Source of the DNA: an uncultured Helicobacteraceae bacterium
GTDB lineage: Bacteria; Campylobacterota; Campylobacteria; Campylobacterales; UBA6016
DNA length: 64,000 nucleotides
Assembly (NCBI GenBank): GCA_937973585.1
Contig: CALJKN010000192.1
Coordinates: 1 to 64,000, forward strand
Direction: 5' to 3'
The translations under genes were made by a program, and so were the position numbers. The notes beneath the pieces were generated by a model, which was given only the letters and a program-made list of their open reading frames with translations, was not told where the DNA came from and ran no database searches. Below, in pieces: positions 54,580 to 62,183 of this stretch (its first letter is position 1; the number at the start of each line of letters is the position of its first letter).

Positions 54580-56282
54580 TATAGCCCCTCTCCTGCACCG
54601 AATTTTTGCTCCGCAAACGCCTCGACCGACAATCTAGCTTTGCAAGCAGGGCAACAATGAAGGGATTTTATTTTAAACATATCGTTTGCAAACAACGGGG
54701 TCATCATGGCGGTAACTTTTTCAATAGCTTTTTTAGGGGCAATCGGTACACCGCACTCAATGCACAAAAACGGCTCATCCGCAACAAGGGTTTTATGTGA
54801 GAAATACCCTCCGTTTAGGTGTACACCATCTCTTGCAACGGTTATACATTTTTCCGGACAGACCGCTTCACAGTATCCGCAAGTCGTGCACTCCGGAGCG
54901 CTAAACAAAAGCTCACCCTTCTCCTGATCGGCAAAAATGGCGTTAACGTTGCAAACCGTCGCACACCCGAGACACATAGTGCATCTGTCTTTGTCAACCT
55001 CTACAAGACCGTATTTTGTAAATTCATAAAAATCGAGCTTTCCGTAATCGTTGTTGCCGATCAGCCTTGCAATCCTGATAGCAACATCCTGTCTTTTTTT
55101 AGGGGCGTTAGTCTGTGTAAGAGGGATAAAAGAGCCGTCCACACAGGTTGCGCTTTGCATAGCCTCCGCCAGCGACTCTTTGTCTTTACATAAATGTATA
55201 GCTTTAGTATTAAAAACCCTCGTATAAAGGTCGTTTAGCATCTCGATAGCCTGCAATGTCCCAGGTGCTACTTTTTTACTGTAAAAAATAACCTGTGAGC
55301 CGCTTTCGCCGAGAAGGGTCAAAAATGCCCACTCCTCCAAAAATTTTGCGCCCGAAATAACAAAAGGGAGGAGATCGTGTCTAAGTTCTATATCCAAATC
55401 TTCAATCAGGTACTCCGGTACCACAAAAGGAATTTTGTCTTTAAACAGTTTTGACACCTCAAAAAAACTCTCTTTTGAAAAGCTCTGAAACTCCAAAGCT
55501 CCGGATGGGCAAACAGATACGCAACCCCCTTCTGCACAAACAGAACATTCGACACCGCTAAAAGAGAGCTTCATAACAGAGTCGTCGGCACTAACCCCCA
55601 TGCTTGGGCAAACCGTCGCACAAGCTTTACATAAAGGAGTTTGTCTCTCATTATATTGACAAATAGTAGAGTCGTAAGACAATACTTTTTTATATTCAAA
55701 ATTTCCAATCCTGCTTTGCAGTTTTGAAACGACACTATCATCCTCTATCTCACCCCCAAAGGCTACGATGCCTCCGAGCTTCAAAAGCGATTCACTCGGA
55801 TTCTCGACAGCTATCTGCGATACATCGATACACTCCTCAGTCTCCCCTTTTTGAAGCCTTACTTTTATGCTTCCCAGTTCTCCGGATATACCGATAATAT
55901 CAGAGCCGTCCGATAGATACACATCTGCAAAACCGGAGATTTTTGCACTTAGCCGATTGAGTGATTCGTCAGATTTGGAGATTATCAATATTTTATTGCC
56001 GAGATCGGCGCTCTCAAATTCTGTTTTTGAAAAATCATAAACAATCGCACGAGCCTCATACATTGATTTTATATTTGAGGCTTGCACAAAAAGCGGTGCA
56101 CTGCTGTGCTTTAGATACCAGTCGATTTCAGGTGCCGTAATATCCGCTTTTGAATTATTAGAGATAAGAGCATTTTCGGTAAAAATCTCATCTTTTTCCT
56201 TTACCGATATCCCAAAGCTCTCAAGCAAGCGAGATATTTCGTCGTTTTTGCTATTTTTTATGTATAAAAATTCTGCGCCCAT
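54579..56282 (-). CDS. Multi-cluster ferredoxin-like protein of the fdh operon
   Basis: A 567-residue cytoplasmic protein. Cysteine motifs CKACATVCPSMG and CSVCAEGGCVSVCPSG near 220-260, then CTMCLGCATVCN, CTTCGYCEAVCPEKC and CIECGV near 430-520 plus CCPAC near the end could hold four or more [4Fe-4S] clusters and a zinc-like site. The N-terminal ~200 residues lack cysteine motifs. It is the first gene of the fdh operon and overlaps the chaperone gene. A role in electron supply during maturation, or as a link from FDH to other reductases, is an inference. Confidence 0.8.
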   Translation of the reverse strand: MGAEFLYIKNSKNDEISRLLESFGISVKEKDEIFTENALISNNSKADITAPEIDWYLKHSSAPLFVQASNIKSMYEARAIVYDFSKTEFESADLGNKILIISKSDESLNRLSAKISGFADVYLSDGSDIIGISGELGSIKVRLQKGETEECIDVSQIAVENPSESLLKLGGIVAFGGEIEDDSVVSKLQSRIGNFEYKKVLSYDSTICQYNERQTPLCKACATVCPSMGVSADDSVMKLSFSGVECSVCAEGGCVSVCPSGALEFQSFSKESFFEVSKLFKDKIPFVVPEYLIEDLDIELRHDLLPFVISGAKFLEEWAFLTLLGESGSQVIFYSKKVAPGTLQAIEMLNDLYTRVFNTKAIHLCKDKESLAEAMQSATCVDGSFIPLTQTNAPKKRQDVAIRIARLIGNNDYGKLDFYEFTKYGLVEVDKDRCTMCLGCATVCNVNAIFADQEKGELLFSAPECTTCGYCEAVCPEKCITVARDGVHLNGGYFSHKTLVADEPFLCIECGVPIAPKKAIEKVTAMMTPLFANDMFKIKSLHCCPACKARLSVEAFAEQKFGAGEGL

Positions 56283-56331
56283 CTGTACCTACATTTTAAG
56301 TTGTATTTGCCCTGAACCTATACGAATCAAT

Positions 56332-56354
56332 CGTTATTCTATAGGGGAATAATG
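56332..56354. promoter_or_regulatory. ModE-like operator upstream of the formate dehydrogenase operon
   Basis: CGTTAT at 56332-56337 and ATAATG at 56349-56354 with 11 bases between, the same core and spacing as upstream of wtpA; the first ten bases (CGTTATTCTA) are identical in the two sites. It is 50 bases before the start of the first fdh gene. Confidence 0.6.
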
Positions 56355-56438
56355 CATTTTAGCTTTAAATTAACATTATTACAATTGCGAATATCTTAGC
56401 CGTTGAAATTTTAAAGTTTTATTAATTGAAAAAAATAA

Positions 56439-56460
56439 TTATCTTATTAATTTAAGATAA
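56439..56460. promoter_or_regulatory. 22-base palindrome in the fdh-sel gap
   Basis: TTATCTTA and TAAGATAA are exact complements around TTAATT, which is itself self-complementary apart from the centre, so the whole 22 bases form one perfect palindrome. Likely a dimeric regulator site; the regulator is unknown. Confidence 0.45.
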
Positions 56461-56807
56461 GAAAACGATAATAATATAAAATATTTTTATTATTCAGCCA
56501 AAAAATAGGTTTGATAAAATATCTGAAATTAAAGGGTTTGCGGCTATTTTGGTTAAATTTATTTTTAATATAAAATGAAAGCAAAGATAGATTGCGGTTT
56601 CAATCAAAAATCCTTAACATTAAAACGATTTCGGCGACAAATTGACTTATTATTATATTAAGTTATATTTCAGTTCCCTTGTATATAATTGGCGGACGAT
56701 ATAAATCAGGCAAACAAGGTCTAAGTTTTAGACAGACAAAAAAGTTAAAGCCAACCTCTTTTTGTTTCGGCCGTTTATACAAATCCCATATTAGCAAGGT
56801 TGTCAAA

Positions 56808-57398
56808 ATGGTTTTTTTAGATTTACGGGGGATGGAGTGCCCAAAACCTGTCGTCGAGACAAAGCGCTCGATACAAGAGGGTAAATTTCCGATAAAAATA
56901 GTAGTAAATGGGCAGGCTCCAAAAGAGAACATAGCCAGAATGCTGGACGGTATTAGCGCCGATTACCAAAAACATACGGAATCCGGTGAGACCGAATTTG
57001 TAATTTCAAATGCTGTTTTTTTGGCAGATACCGAGGAGATTATAGAGTGTTCACCGGAGAGGAAGAAAGAGAAAATATTTTTATTTAAAGGTGACTTTAT
57101 AGGTTCCGACGAGGTGCTCGGCAAAAAACTGGCAAGAGGTTTTTTAAAGACGATTCTAAACCTTGACACCAAACCACAAGCGATTTTTTTTATAAATAGC
57201 GGTGTCAAACTGACAACTTCAGAGGAGACAGAGCTAAACGAAACCCTAAAAAATCTGGAAAACTCAAACATAGATATCTACTCCTGCGGTGTATGTCTTG
57301 AATATTTTGGTTTAACCGACTCTTTAAAAGTCGGCAAAATAGGCAATGCGCTTGATACGATGAACTCACTTGTAAAATATGAAACGGTTTCATTATGA
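56808..57398 (+). CDS. yedF: YedF: TusA-like domain with DsrE-like C-terminus
   Basis: A 196-residue protein of the selenium-metabolism YedF type. The TusA-like N-terminus has the active cysteine in LRGMECPKPVVETK, and the C-terminal DsrE-like domain has FFINSGVKL and DIYSCGVCLEYF. Proteins of this kind are found with selD in many selenium users and are thought to handle reactive selenium or sulfur. ATG 56808 is chosen with AAGG nine bases upstream. It overlaps selD by four bases (ATGA). Confidence 0.88.
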   Translation: MVFLDLRGMECPKPVVETKRSIQEGKFPIKIVVNGQAPKENIARMLDGISADYQKHTESGETEFVISNAVFLADTEEIIECSPERKKEKIFLFKGDFIGSDEVLGKKLARGFLKTILNLDTKPQAIFFINSGVKLTTSEETELNETLKNLENSNIDIYSCGVCLEYFGLTDSLKVGKIGNALDTMNSLVKYETVSL

Positions 57399-58429
57399 CG
57401 GATAAAATAATACGACTCACGCAAAGCGTAAAAGCGGCTGGTTGAGCGGCAAAAGCGGGCCCGTGCGGCCTACACGACGCATTGTCGGCCATAAAGCAAA
57501 ACGCTAACGAAAAAGTAATAGTCGGCTTCGATACAAAAGATGATGCCGGTGTTTTTGAGATAGGCGACGGTCTTGTCTTGGTTCAAACCGTTGACTTTAT
57601 AACGCCTGTGGTAGATGATCCGTACGAATACGGACAAATCGCCGCCGCAAACGCCCTAAGCGATTCGTACGCAATGAACATAAGGCCGCTTACGGCGTTA
57701 AATATCGCATGTTTTAATTTTAAAGAGTTTTCAGGCGAAACTCTAAAGGCTATATTATCCGGCGGTATGGACAAGGTATCTGAAGCTGGTTGTACACTCC
57801 TTGGAGGGCATACGGTTGAGGATTCGGAGATAAAATTCGGCCTTTCGGTTACCGGAATCGGTAAAAAAAATATGGTAGTAAGAAACAATACCCCAAAAGA
57901 GGGAGATTTGTTAATTTTGACAAAACCTTTGGGTAGCGGAATTATATCAACCGCTATAAAGGCAGGTGTTGCAGCCCCGTATCATATATATGAAGCCACT
58001 AAATGGATGAAAAAATTGAATAGATTAGAGGCTCTCTTGGATGGAAGGCTAAATGTTAATGCAATGACCGATATAACCGGTTTTGGCCTTATCGGGCACC
58101 TAAAAGAGATGCTATCCGAGCGGTTTTCGGCGGATTTGCATCTCGATAAAATACCGCTTATGGAAGGGGTCAAGGGGTATTTTTTGGACGGTTTCGTACC
58201 GGAGGGAAGCTATAAAAATAGACATGAATCCGGCGAAAATACATATATAAACGATGAGTTTTTTAATACATTGCTTTTTGATGCTCAGACATCGGGCGGG
58301 CTGTTAATATCCGTAGCGGAAAATATGGCAGAACCCATATTGCAAGAGGCGAAAAATGCAGGTTTTTTGCAGGCGGCTATCATCGGAGAGGTAAAACAAA
58401 GGGTGGAAGCCGAGATTATAGGGGGATAA
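57395..58429 (+). CDS. selD: Selenophosphate synthetase, itself a selenoprotein
   Basis: Makes selenophosphate from selenide and ATP, the Se donor for tRNA-Sec. The real start is ATG 57395, in an ATGA overlap with yedF; an in-frame UGA at 57443-57445 is codon 17, giving VKAAG-U-AAKAG, the position of the catalytic Cys/Sec in SelD. The full protein has 344 residues. Later motifs DDAGVF, QTVDFITP, GHTVEDSEIKFG and TDITGFGLIGHL are family signatures. Reading from the first ATG-like start after the UGA would remove the catalytic residue and the glycine-rich loop. Confidence 0.93.
57457..57471 (+). promoter_or_regulatory. SECIS hairpin of selD
   Basis: GGCC at 57458-57461 pairs with GGCC at 57467-57470 around CGUGC, extended by one G-U pair at 57457/57471. 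It begins 11 bases after the UGA, the spacing expected of a bacterial SECIS element. Confidence 0.65.
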
Positions 58430-58430
58430 A

Positions 58431-58527
58431 CGGCGAGAAGGCGAAGGAGTCGAACCTTCCTCCAGACAGCCACCTGTCCGGACAGTGGGTTTGAAGCCCA
58501 TGACGCCCCCGGGGTCGTATGCCTTCC
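58431..58527 (-). tRNA. selC: Selenocysteine tRNA, anticodon UCA
   Basis: Read on the minus strand from G 58527. The acceptor starts GGAAGGC and pairs with GCCTTC near the 3' end. The anticodon loop CTTCAAA carries UCA (58492-58494). The extra arm is very long: TCCGGACAG pairs with CTGTCTGGA over GTGG. The T arm is GAAGG-TTCGACT-CCTTC. The extended stem and long variable arm are diagnostic of tRNA-Sec. The final three bases are CCG, so CCA may be added post-transcriptionally. It is antisense to the selD-selA interval and starts two bases from the selD stop. Confidence 0.95.
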
Positions 58528-58543
58528 GTGTTTTAAAAAGAGG

Positions 58544-58549
58544 ATTCTA
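58544..58549 (-). promoter_or_regulatory. Possible -10 box of selC
   Basis: TAGAAT on the minus strand, about 17 bases before the tRNA 5' end, within the 50-base gap before the oppositely directed selA. Confidence 0.4.
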
Positions 58550-58577
58550 CACGAGTGAATATTAAAAAGAGTTATAA

Positions 58578-59927
58578 ATGATGGAAGAGCTAAAAAAAAT
58601 ACCGCAAATCGGAAAATTTCTTTTGAGAAAAGAGTTTGACGCCATAAACAAAACATCTTTACAAAAGATAATCAACAATTTTTTCTCAAAACTAAAAGAC
58701 GGAGCAAAAAAGGGGCTTGCGATAAATCAAAGTCAGGATGAAATGGCAAAAGAGGTTTTGAAGATGTTAGACAATATTGCAGAAAACTCTTTAAAGCCGA
58801 TTGTAAATGCGACCGGCGTAGTGTTGCATACAAATCTCGGCAGGGCTCCGATAGACAAGGAAATTATAGGTGAGGCCGAAAAAATAGCCGGATATTCAAA
58901 TCTGGAATTTGATTTAAAAACAGGCAAAAGGGGGGAGAGGTATGCACATCTTGGGGAAAAACTCTCCTTTTTATTAGGATGTGAAGATGCCATAGTCGTT
59001 AACAACAATGCGGCGGCTGTTTTTTTGGTTTTAAACACCTTTTCAAAAAATAAAAATACTCTAGTCTCAAGAGGTGAACTAGTCGAGATCGGCGGATCAT
59101 TTCGGGTTCCGGATGTTATGAGAGAGAGCGGCGCACTGCTAAAAGAGATCGGAACTACAAATAAAACAAAAATTTCAGACTATGAAAACGGGATCGATGA
59201 AAATACGGCAATACTGATGAAAGTCCACAAATCTAACTTTTCGATAGTCGGTTTTTGCGAGGAGACCGATTTTTTGGATATTACTGCCTTGGCTGCAAAA
59301 AAAGGGCTGGTCGATTATTTCGATGTCGGTAGCCTTGCTCTTAAAAAATACGATTTTATCGGCGATGAACCTAGCGCTGAGGAGATTTTTTCAAATAATC
59401 CGTCGCTTGTCAGTTTTAGCGGCGATAAGCTGTTCGGCTCCGTGCAAGCCGGAATAATAGCCGGGAAAAAAGAGCTCATAGAAAAAATCAAAAAAAATCA
59501 ACTCCTTAGGATGCTTAGAGTCGATAAGTTTACTTTGGCAATATTGGAGGCAACTGTATCCAGATATATCGTAAGCGGTGAAAAGAAGATTAAAACGCTC
59601 CGTCTATTGTCAAAAACCAAAGAGCAGATGCATAAAGAGGCAGCCACCCTACTCTACCTTTTAGGAAATAACCCTATTTTTAAGATTAAAGAGGGCGAAA
59701 CTTTTGTAGGCGGCGGCTCTTTGCCCGGTCACAAAATTCCAACCGTTTGCATAATAGTTGAGGATCAGGCCAAAAAAGCGGAAGCAAACCTAAAAGCACT
59801 CAGAGAGTACGGCATAATAGGTCGGATAGAATCTGATGCCGTGGTGATAGATCTAAAAAGTGTAGACGAGGATGAACTCCAGATAATCGCCGAAGGGCTT
59901 AATAAAATATTCGGAACAAGACAATGA
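58578..59927 (+). CDS. selA: L-seryl-tRNA(Sec) selenium transferase
   Basis: Converts Ser-tRNA-Sec to Sec-tRNA-Sec with selenophosphate; PLP enzyme. The 449 residues are of family length, with PIVNATGVVLHTNLGRAP at about 73-90, the EFDLKTGKRG segment, and the PLP lysine in SFSGDKLFGS. Two ATG codons in a row begin the frame. It follows selC (opposite strand) and overlaps selB by four bases. Confidence 0.95.
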   Translation: MMEELKKIPQIGKFLLRKEFDAINKTSLQKIINNFFSKLKDGAKKGLAINQSQDEMAKEVLKMLDNIAENSLKPIVNATGVVLHTNLGRAPIDKEIIGEAEKIAGYSNLEFDLKTGKRGERYAHLGEKLSFLLGCEDAIVVNNNAAAVFLVLNTFSKNKNTLVSRGELVEIGGSFRVPDVMRESGALLKEIGTTNKTKISDYENGIDENTAILMKVHKSNFSIVGFCEETDFLDITALAAKKGLVDYFDVGSLALKKYDFIGDEPSAEEIFSNNPSLVSFSGDKLFGSVQAGIIAGKKELIEKIKKNQLLRMLRVDKFTLAILEATVSRYIVSGEKKIKTLRLLSKTKEQMHKEAATLLYLLGNNPIFKIKEGETFVGGGSLPGHKIPTVCIIVEDQAKKAEANLKALREYGIIGRIESDAVVIDLKSVDEDELQIIAEGLNKIFGTRQ

Positions 59928-61747
59928 CCTCTGTAATTATCGGTCTGGCCGGACACGTTGACCACGGCAAAACAAGCCTGATAAAAGCAATCAGCGGCTT
60001 CGATGGAGATGAGACAAAAGAGGAGAAAAACAGAGGACTCACTATTGATCTTAGTTTTAGCTTTATAGAAAACGACTCAAAAAGGGTATTTTTTGTCGAT
60101 GTGCCTGGGCATGAAAAGTTTGTAAAAAACTACCTTGCCGGAGTATTTGGTTTTGACTCTCTTTTGCTTATCGTTGCGGCAAATGATGGGATTAGGGAGC
60201 AGACTTACGAGCACTTGCAGATTGCAAAACTAGCCGGAATCATAGATGTAAACGTTGTAATCACAAAAGTAGATTTAGCCGACACCCAAACAATACAAAA
60301 ACTAAAAACAGATATTGCAACGCTACTAAAGAGTAACGGTTTTTTACTCGGAGATATTTTTTCATTTTCAATAAAAATCGATGGAAGCGGCGAAAAAATC
60401 AAAGACAAACTACTATCATCAAAGATAGAAAAACGGTCCAAGGAGCCGCTTTTTAGATACTACATTGACAGGAGCTTCTCGGTTGAGGGGTTTGGAACCG
60501 TTGTAACCGGCAGTGCTCTCGGCGGCAAAGTATCCAAAAAAGATAAAGTATATATCCCAAATATCAAAAAAGACGCAATAGTAAAAAATATAGAATCGGC
60601 AAAGCAGAGCGCCGATACCGCAAACCCTTCGGAGAGGATAGCCCTAAATATTGCAGGGATCAAATCCTCAGAACTACGAAGAGGTTATCTAATCGTTGCC
60701 CCAAATTATCTACGGGGTTTTAAAGAGATAGACGTAAAAATAACCAGCCTAAACGATACCGGAATAAAGCACCTCTCCACCCTCTCAATGCACATAGGTT
60801 CGGCAAAACACGATGTAAAGGTAAAAATTCTGGAGGAAAACAAAGAGTTTTCATTTGCAACACTAGAGAGTAAAAATGATATCTTTTCGCTATTTTCAGA
60901 GAGATTTATACTCAGGAGTGAAACAGGGACTATCGGTGGCGGCGTTGTCCTAAACCCTATAGCAGAGCCTATGAAAAAAAAGCAAAAAATAGAGTTTTTG
61001 ACACTACTTGCCGATAATTTGATGATAAAAGCTTTTGAGATGCTAGTCGGTGTCCACAAAAAAGGGTTCGGACTAATCGGGGCGTACCAACGTTTCGGAT
61101 TGGAGCAGGAGAAAGCCCTAGAGATGGCCTCAAAAATGGAAAACGTTTTTGTAGATATCGGCGAAAAAGTAGTCTATCCAACGGCTACGGCTGAGCTTTT
61201 AAAAGAGGAGATACTTAAAATATTTAAAAAAAATAAAAGAGCTCTTTTGTCAAAAAATTCGATGAATAACAGATTTTCATGGGCCTCTGTTGCGGTTTGC
61301 GATTTTGCCTTAAAAAAACTGGAATCGGACGGTTTGCTAATCTTTGAAAACGGTCTTTATAAAAGCAAAGATTGCGATATCAAAGACATGAAGGCTTTTA
61401 TAGAGGAGGCGATATACAAGGAGTTGGAAACGGGCGGGTTTTCACCGGTCGCCCCTTACAATATTTATGATGCCTTGGATATCGATAGAAAAACAGGGGA
61501 TGAAGGGTTAAAAAAACTATGCTCATCGTCTAAAGCAATCAGACTCTCGCATAACCTATTTTTGACATCTCAAAATTTATCGGATGTAATGGTACTGCTT
61601 AGGAAAATAATCTCGGAAAAAGGTTTTGTGGATATCGAAACGGCCAAAAAAGAGACGGGGCTAAGCAGAAAGTATCTGATAGGATATCTGGAGTATTTGG
61701 ATAAATTTTCTGATATTAAAAAAGACGGACAAAGAAGGTTTATATAA
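59924..61747 (+). CDS. selB: Selenocysteine-specific elongation factor
   Basis: GTP-binding translation factor that brings Sec-tRNA to UGA codons by binding the SECIS hairpin. The 607 residues contain G1 GHVDHGKTSL at 8-17, DVPGHEKF and TKVDLAD in the EF-Tu-like part, and four winged-helix repeats at the C-terminus, the last ending SRKYLIGYLEYLDKF. ATGA overlap with selA. It completes the Sec decoding set in one locus. Confidence 0.95.
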   Translation: MTSVIIGLAGHVDHGKTSLIKAISGFDGDETKEEKNRGLTIDLSFSFIENDSKRVFFVDVPGHEKFVKNYLAGVFGFDSLLLIVAANDGIREQTYEHLQIAKLAGIIDVNVVITKVDLADTQTIQKLKTDIATLLKSNGFLLGDIFSFSIKIDGSGEKIKDKLLSSKIEKRSKEPLFRYYIDRSFSVEGFGTVVTGSALGGKVSKKDKVYIPNIKKDAIVKNIESAKQSADTANPSERIALNIAGIKSSELRRGYLIVAPNYLRGFKEIDVKITSLNDTGIKHLSTLSMHIGSAKHDVKVKILEENKEFSFATLESKNDIFSLFSERFILRSETGTIGGGVVLNPIAEPMKKKQKIEFLTLLADNLMIKAFEMLVGVHKKGFGLIGAYQRFGLEQEKALEMASKMENVFVDIGEKVVYPTATAELLKEEILKIFKKNKRALLSKNSMNNRFSWASVAVCDFALKKLESDGLLIFENGLYKSKDCDIKDMKAFIEEAIYKELETGGFSPVAPYNIYDALDIDRKTGDEGLKKLCSSSKAIRLSHNLFLTSQNLSDVMVLLRKIISEKGFVDIETAKKETGLSRKYLIGYLEYLDKFSDIKKDGQRRFI

Positions 61748-61753
61748 GATCTC

Positions 61754-61768
61754 CCCGCTTTGAGCGGG
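61754..61768. terminator. Hairpin between convergent selB and atpE
   Basis: CCCGCT at 61754-61759 pairs with AGCGGG at 61763-61768 over TTG. It is placed to stop both convergent transcripts, though without a clear T run. Confidence 0.5.
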
Positions 61769-61783
61769 AAGTAAGTAGGTAGA

Positions 61784-62098
61784 TTAACCTAGGAAAGGGT
61801 TTGCGTAAAGAGCGATTAGAGCGATAACAAGTGTATAGATAACTTGCGCTTCGATCATCGCAAGTGCGATAAACATTGTAGTAAGAAGCTTGCCGCCCAT
61901 ACCTGGGTTTCTAGCTGTACCGGCGATTGTTGCAGCAGCAGCATTACCCATACCGATAGCGCCACCAAGAGCGGCTATACCAAGACCAACGCCTGCAGCG
62001 ATGATTGAAGCAGATTTAAGAGTTTGATTTGCAACTTCACCGTCAGCAGCGAAAGCAGCAGCAGCAAGAGCAAGAATCATAAGAACGATTTTTTTCAT
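61784..62098 (-). CDS. atpE: ATP synthase subunit c
   Basis: Membrane rotor subunit of F1Fo ATP synthase. The 104-residue protein has an N-terminal hydrophobic stretch (1-17, ending AFA, likely a cleaved signal) followed by the two-helix hairpin with the glycine-rich GVGLGIAALGGAIGMG and the ion-binding E83 (IEAQVIYTLV). It is on its own, away from an atp operon, as is usual in Campylobacterota. GGAG precedes the ATG. Confidence 0.94.
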   Translation of the reverse strand: MKKIVLMILALAAAAFAADGEVANQTLKSASIIAAGVGLGIAALGGAIGMGNAAAATIAGTARNPGMGGKLLTTMFIALAMIEAQVIYTLVIALIALYANPFLG

Positions 62099-62122
62099 TG
62101 TGAGTCTCCATAAAAAATTTTT

Positions 62123-62145
62123 GCAAGTAAGTCTGTTCGGCTTGC
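62123..62145 (-). promoter_or_regulatory. Hairpin in the atpE leader
   Basis: On the minus strand GCAAG pairs with CTTGC across 13 bases and is followed by AAAAATTTTTT just before the GGAG ribosome site. It may affect atpE expression or mRNA stability. Confidence 0.35.
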
Positions 62146-62175
62146 GTATCCCTACTAAACACTTTTGCGGGTGGC

Positions 62176-62181
62176 ATTATA
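62176..62181 (-). promoter_or_regulatory. -10 box of atpE
   Basis: TATAAT on the minus strand in the gap between pnp and atpE, 78 bases before the atpE ATG. It gives atpE a promoter of its own. Confidence 0.5.
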
Positions 62182-62183
62182 GC

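Larger units (their letters stand above)
56283..56807. other. 525-base AT-rich regulatory gap between fdh and sel operons
   Basis: No gene is visible in this divergent gap. It holds the ModE-like site at 56332-56354 on the fdh side and a 22-base perfect palindrome at 56439-56460, with many A/T runs between 56390 and 56680. The remaining bases show no recognisable RNA gene or repeat. An in-frame extension of yedF to 56679 is not supported by a ribosome site. Confidence 0.7.
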
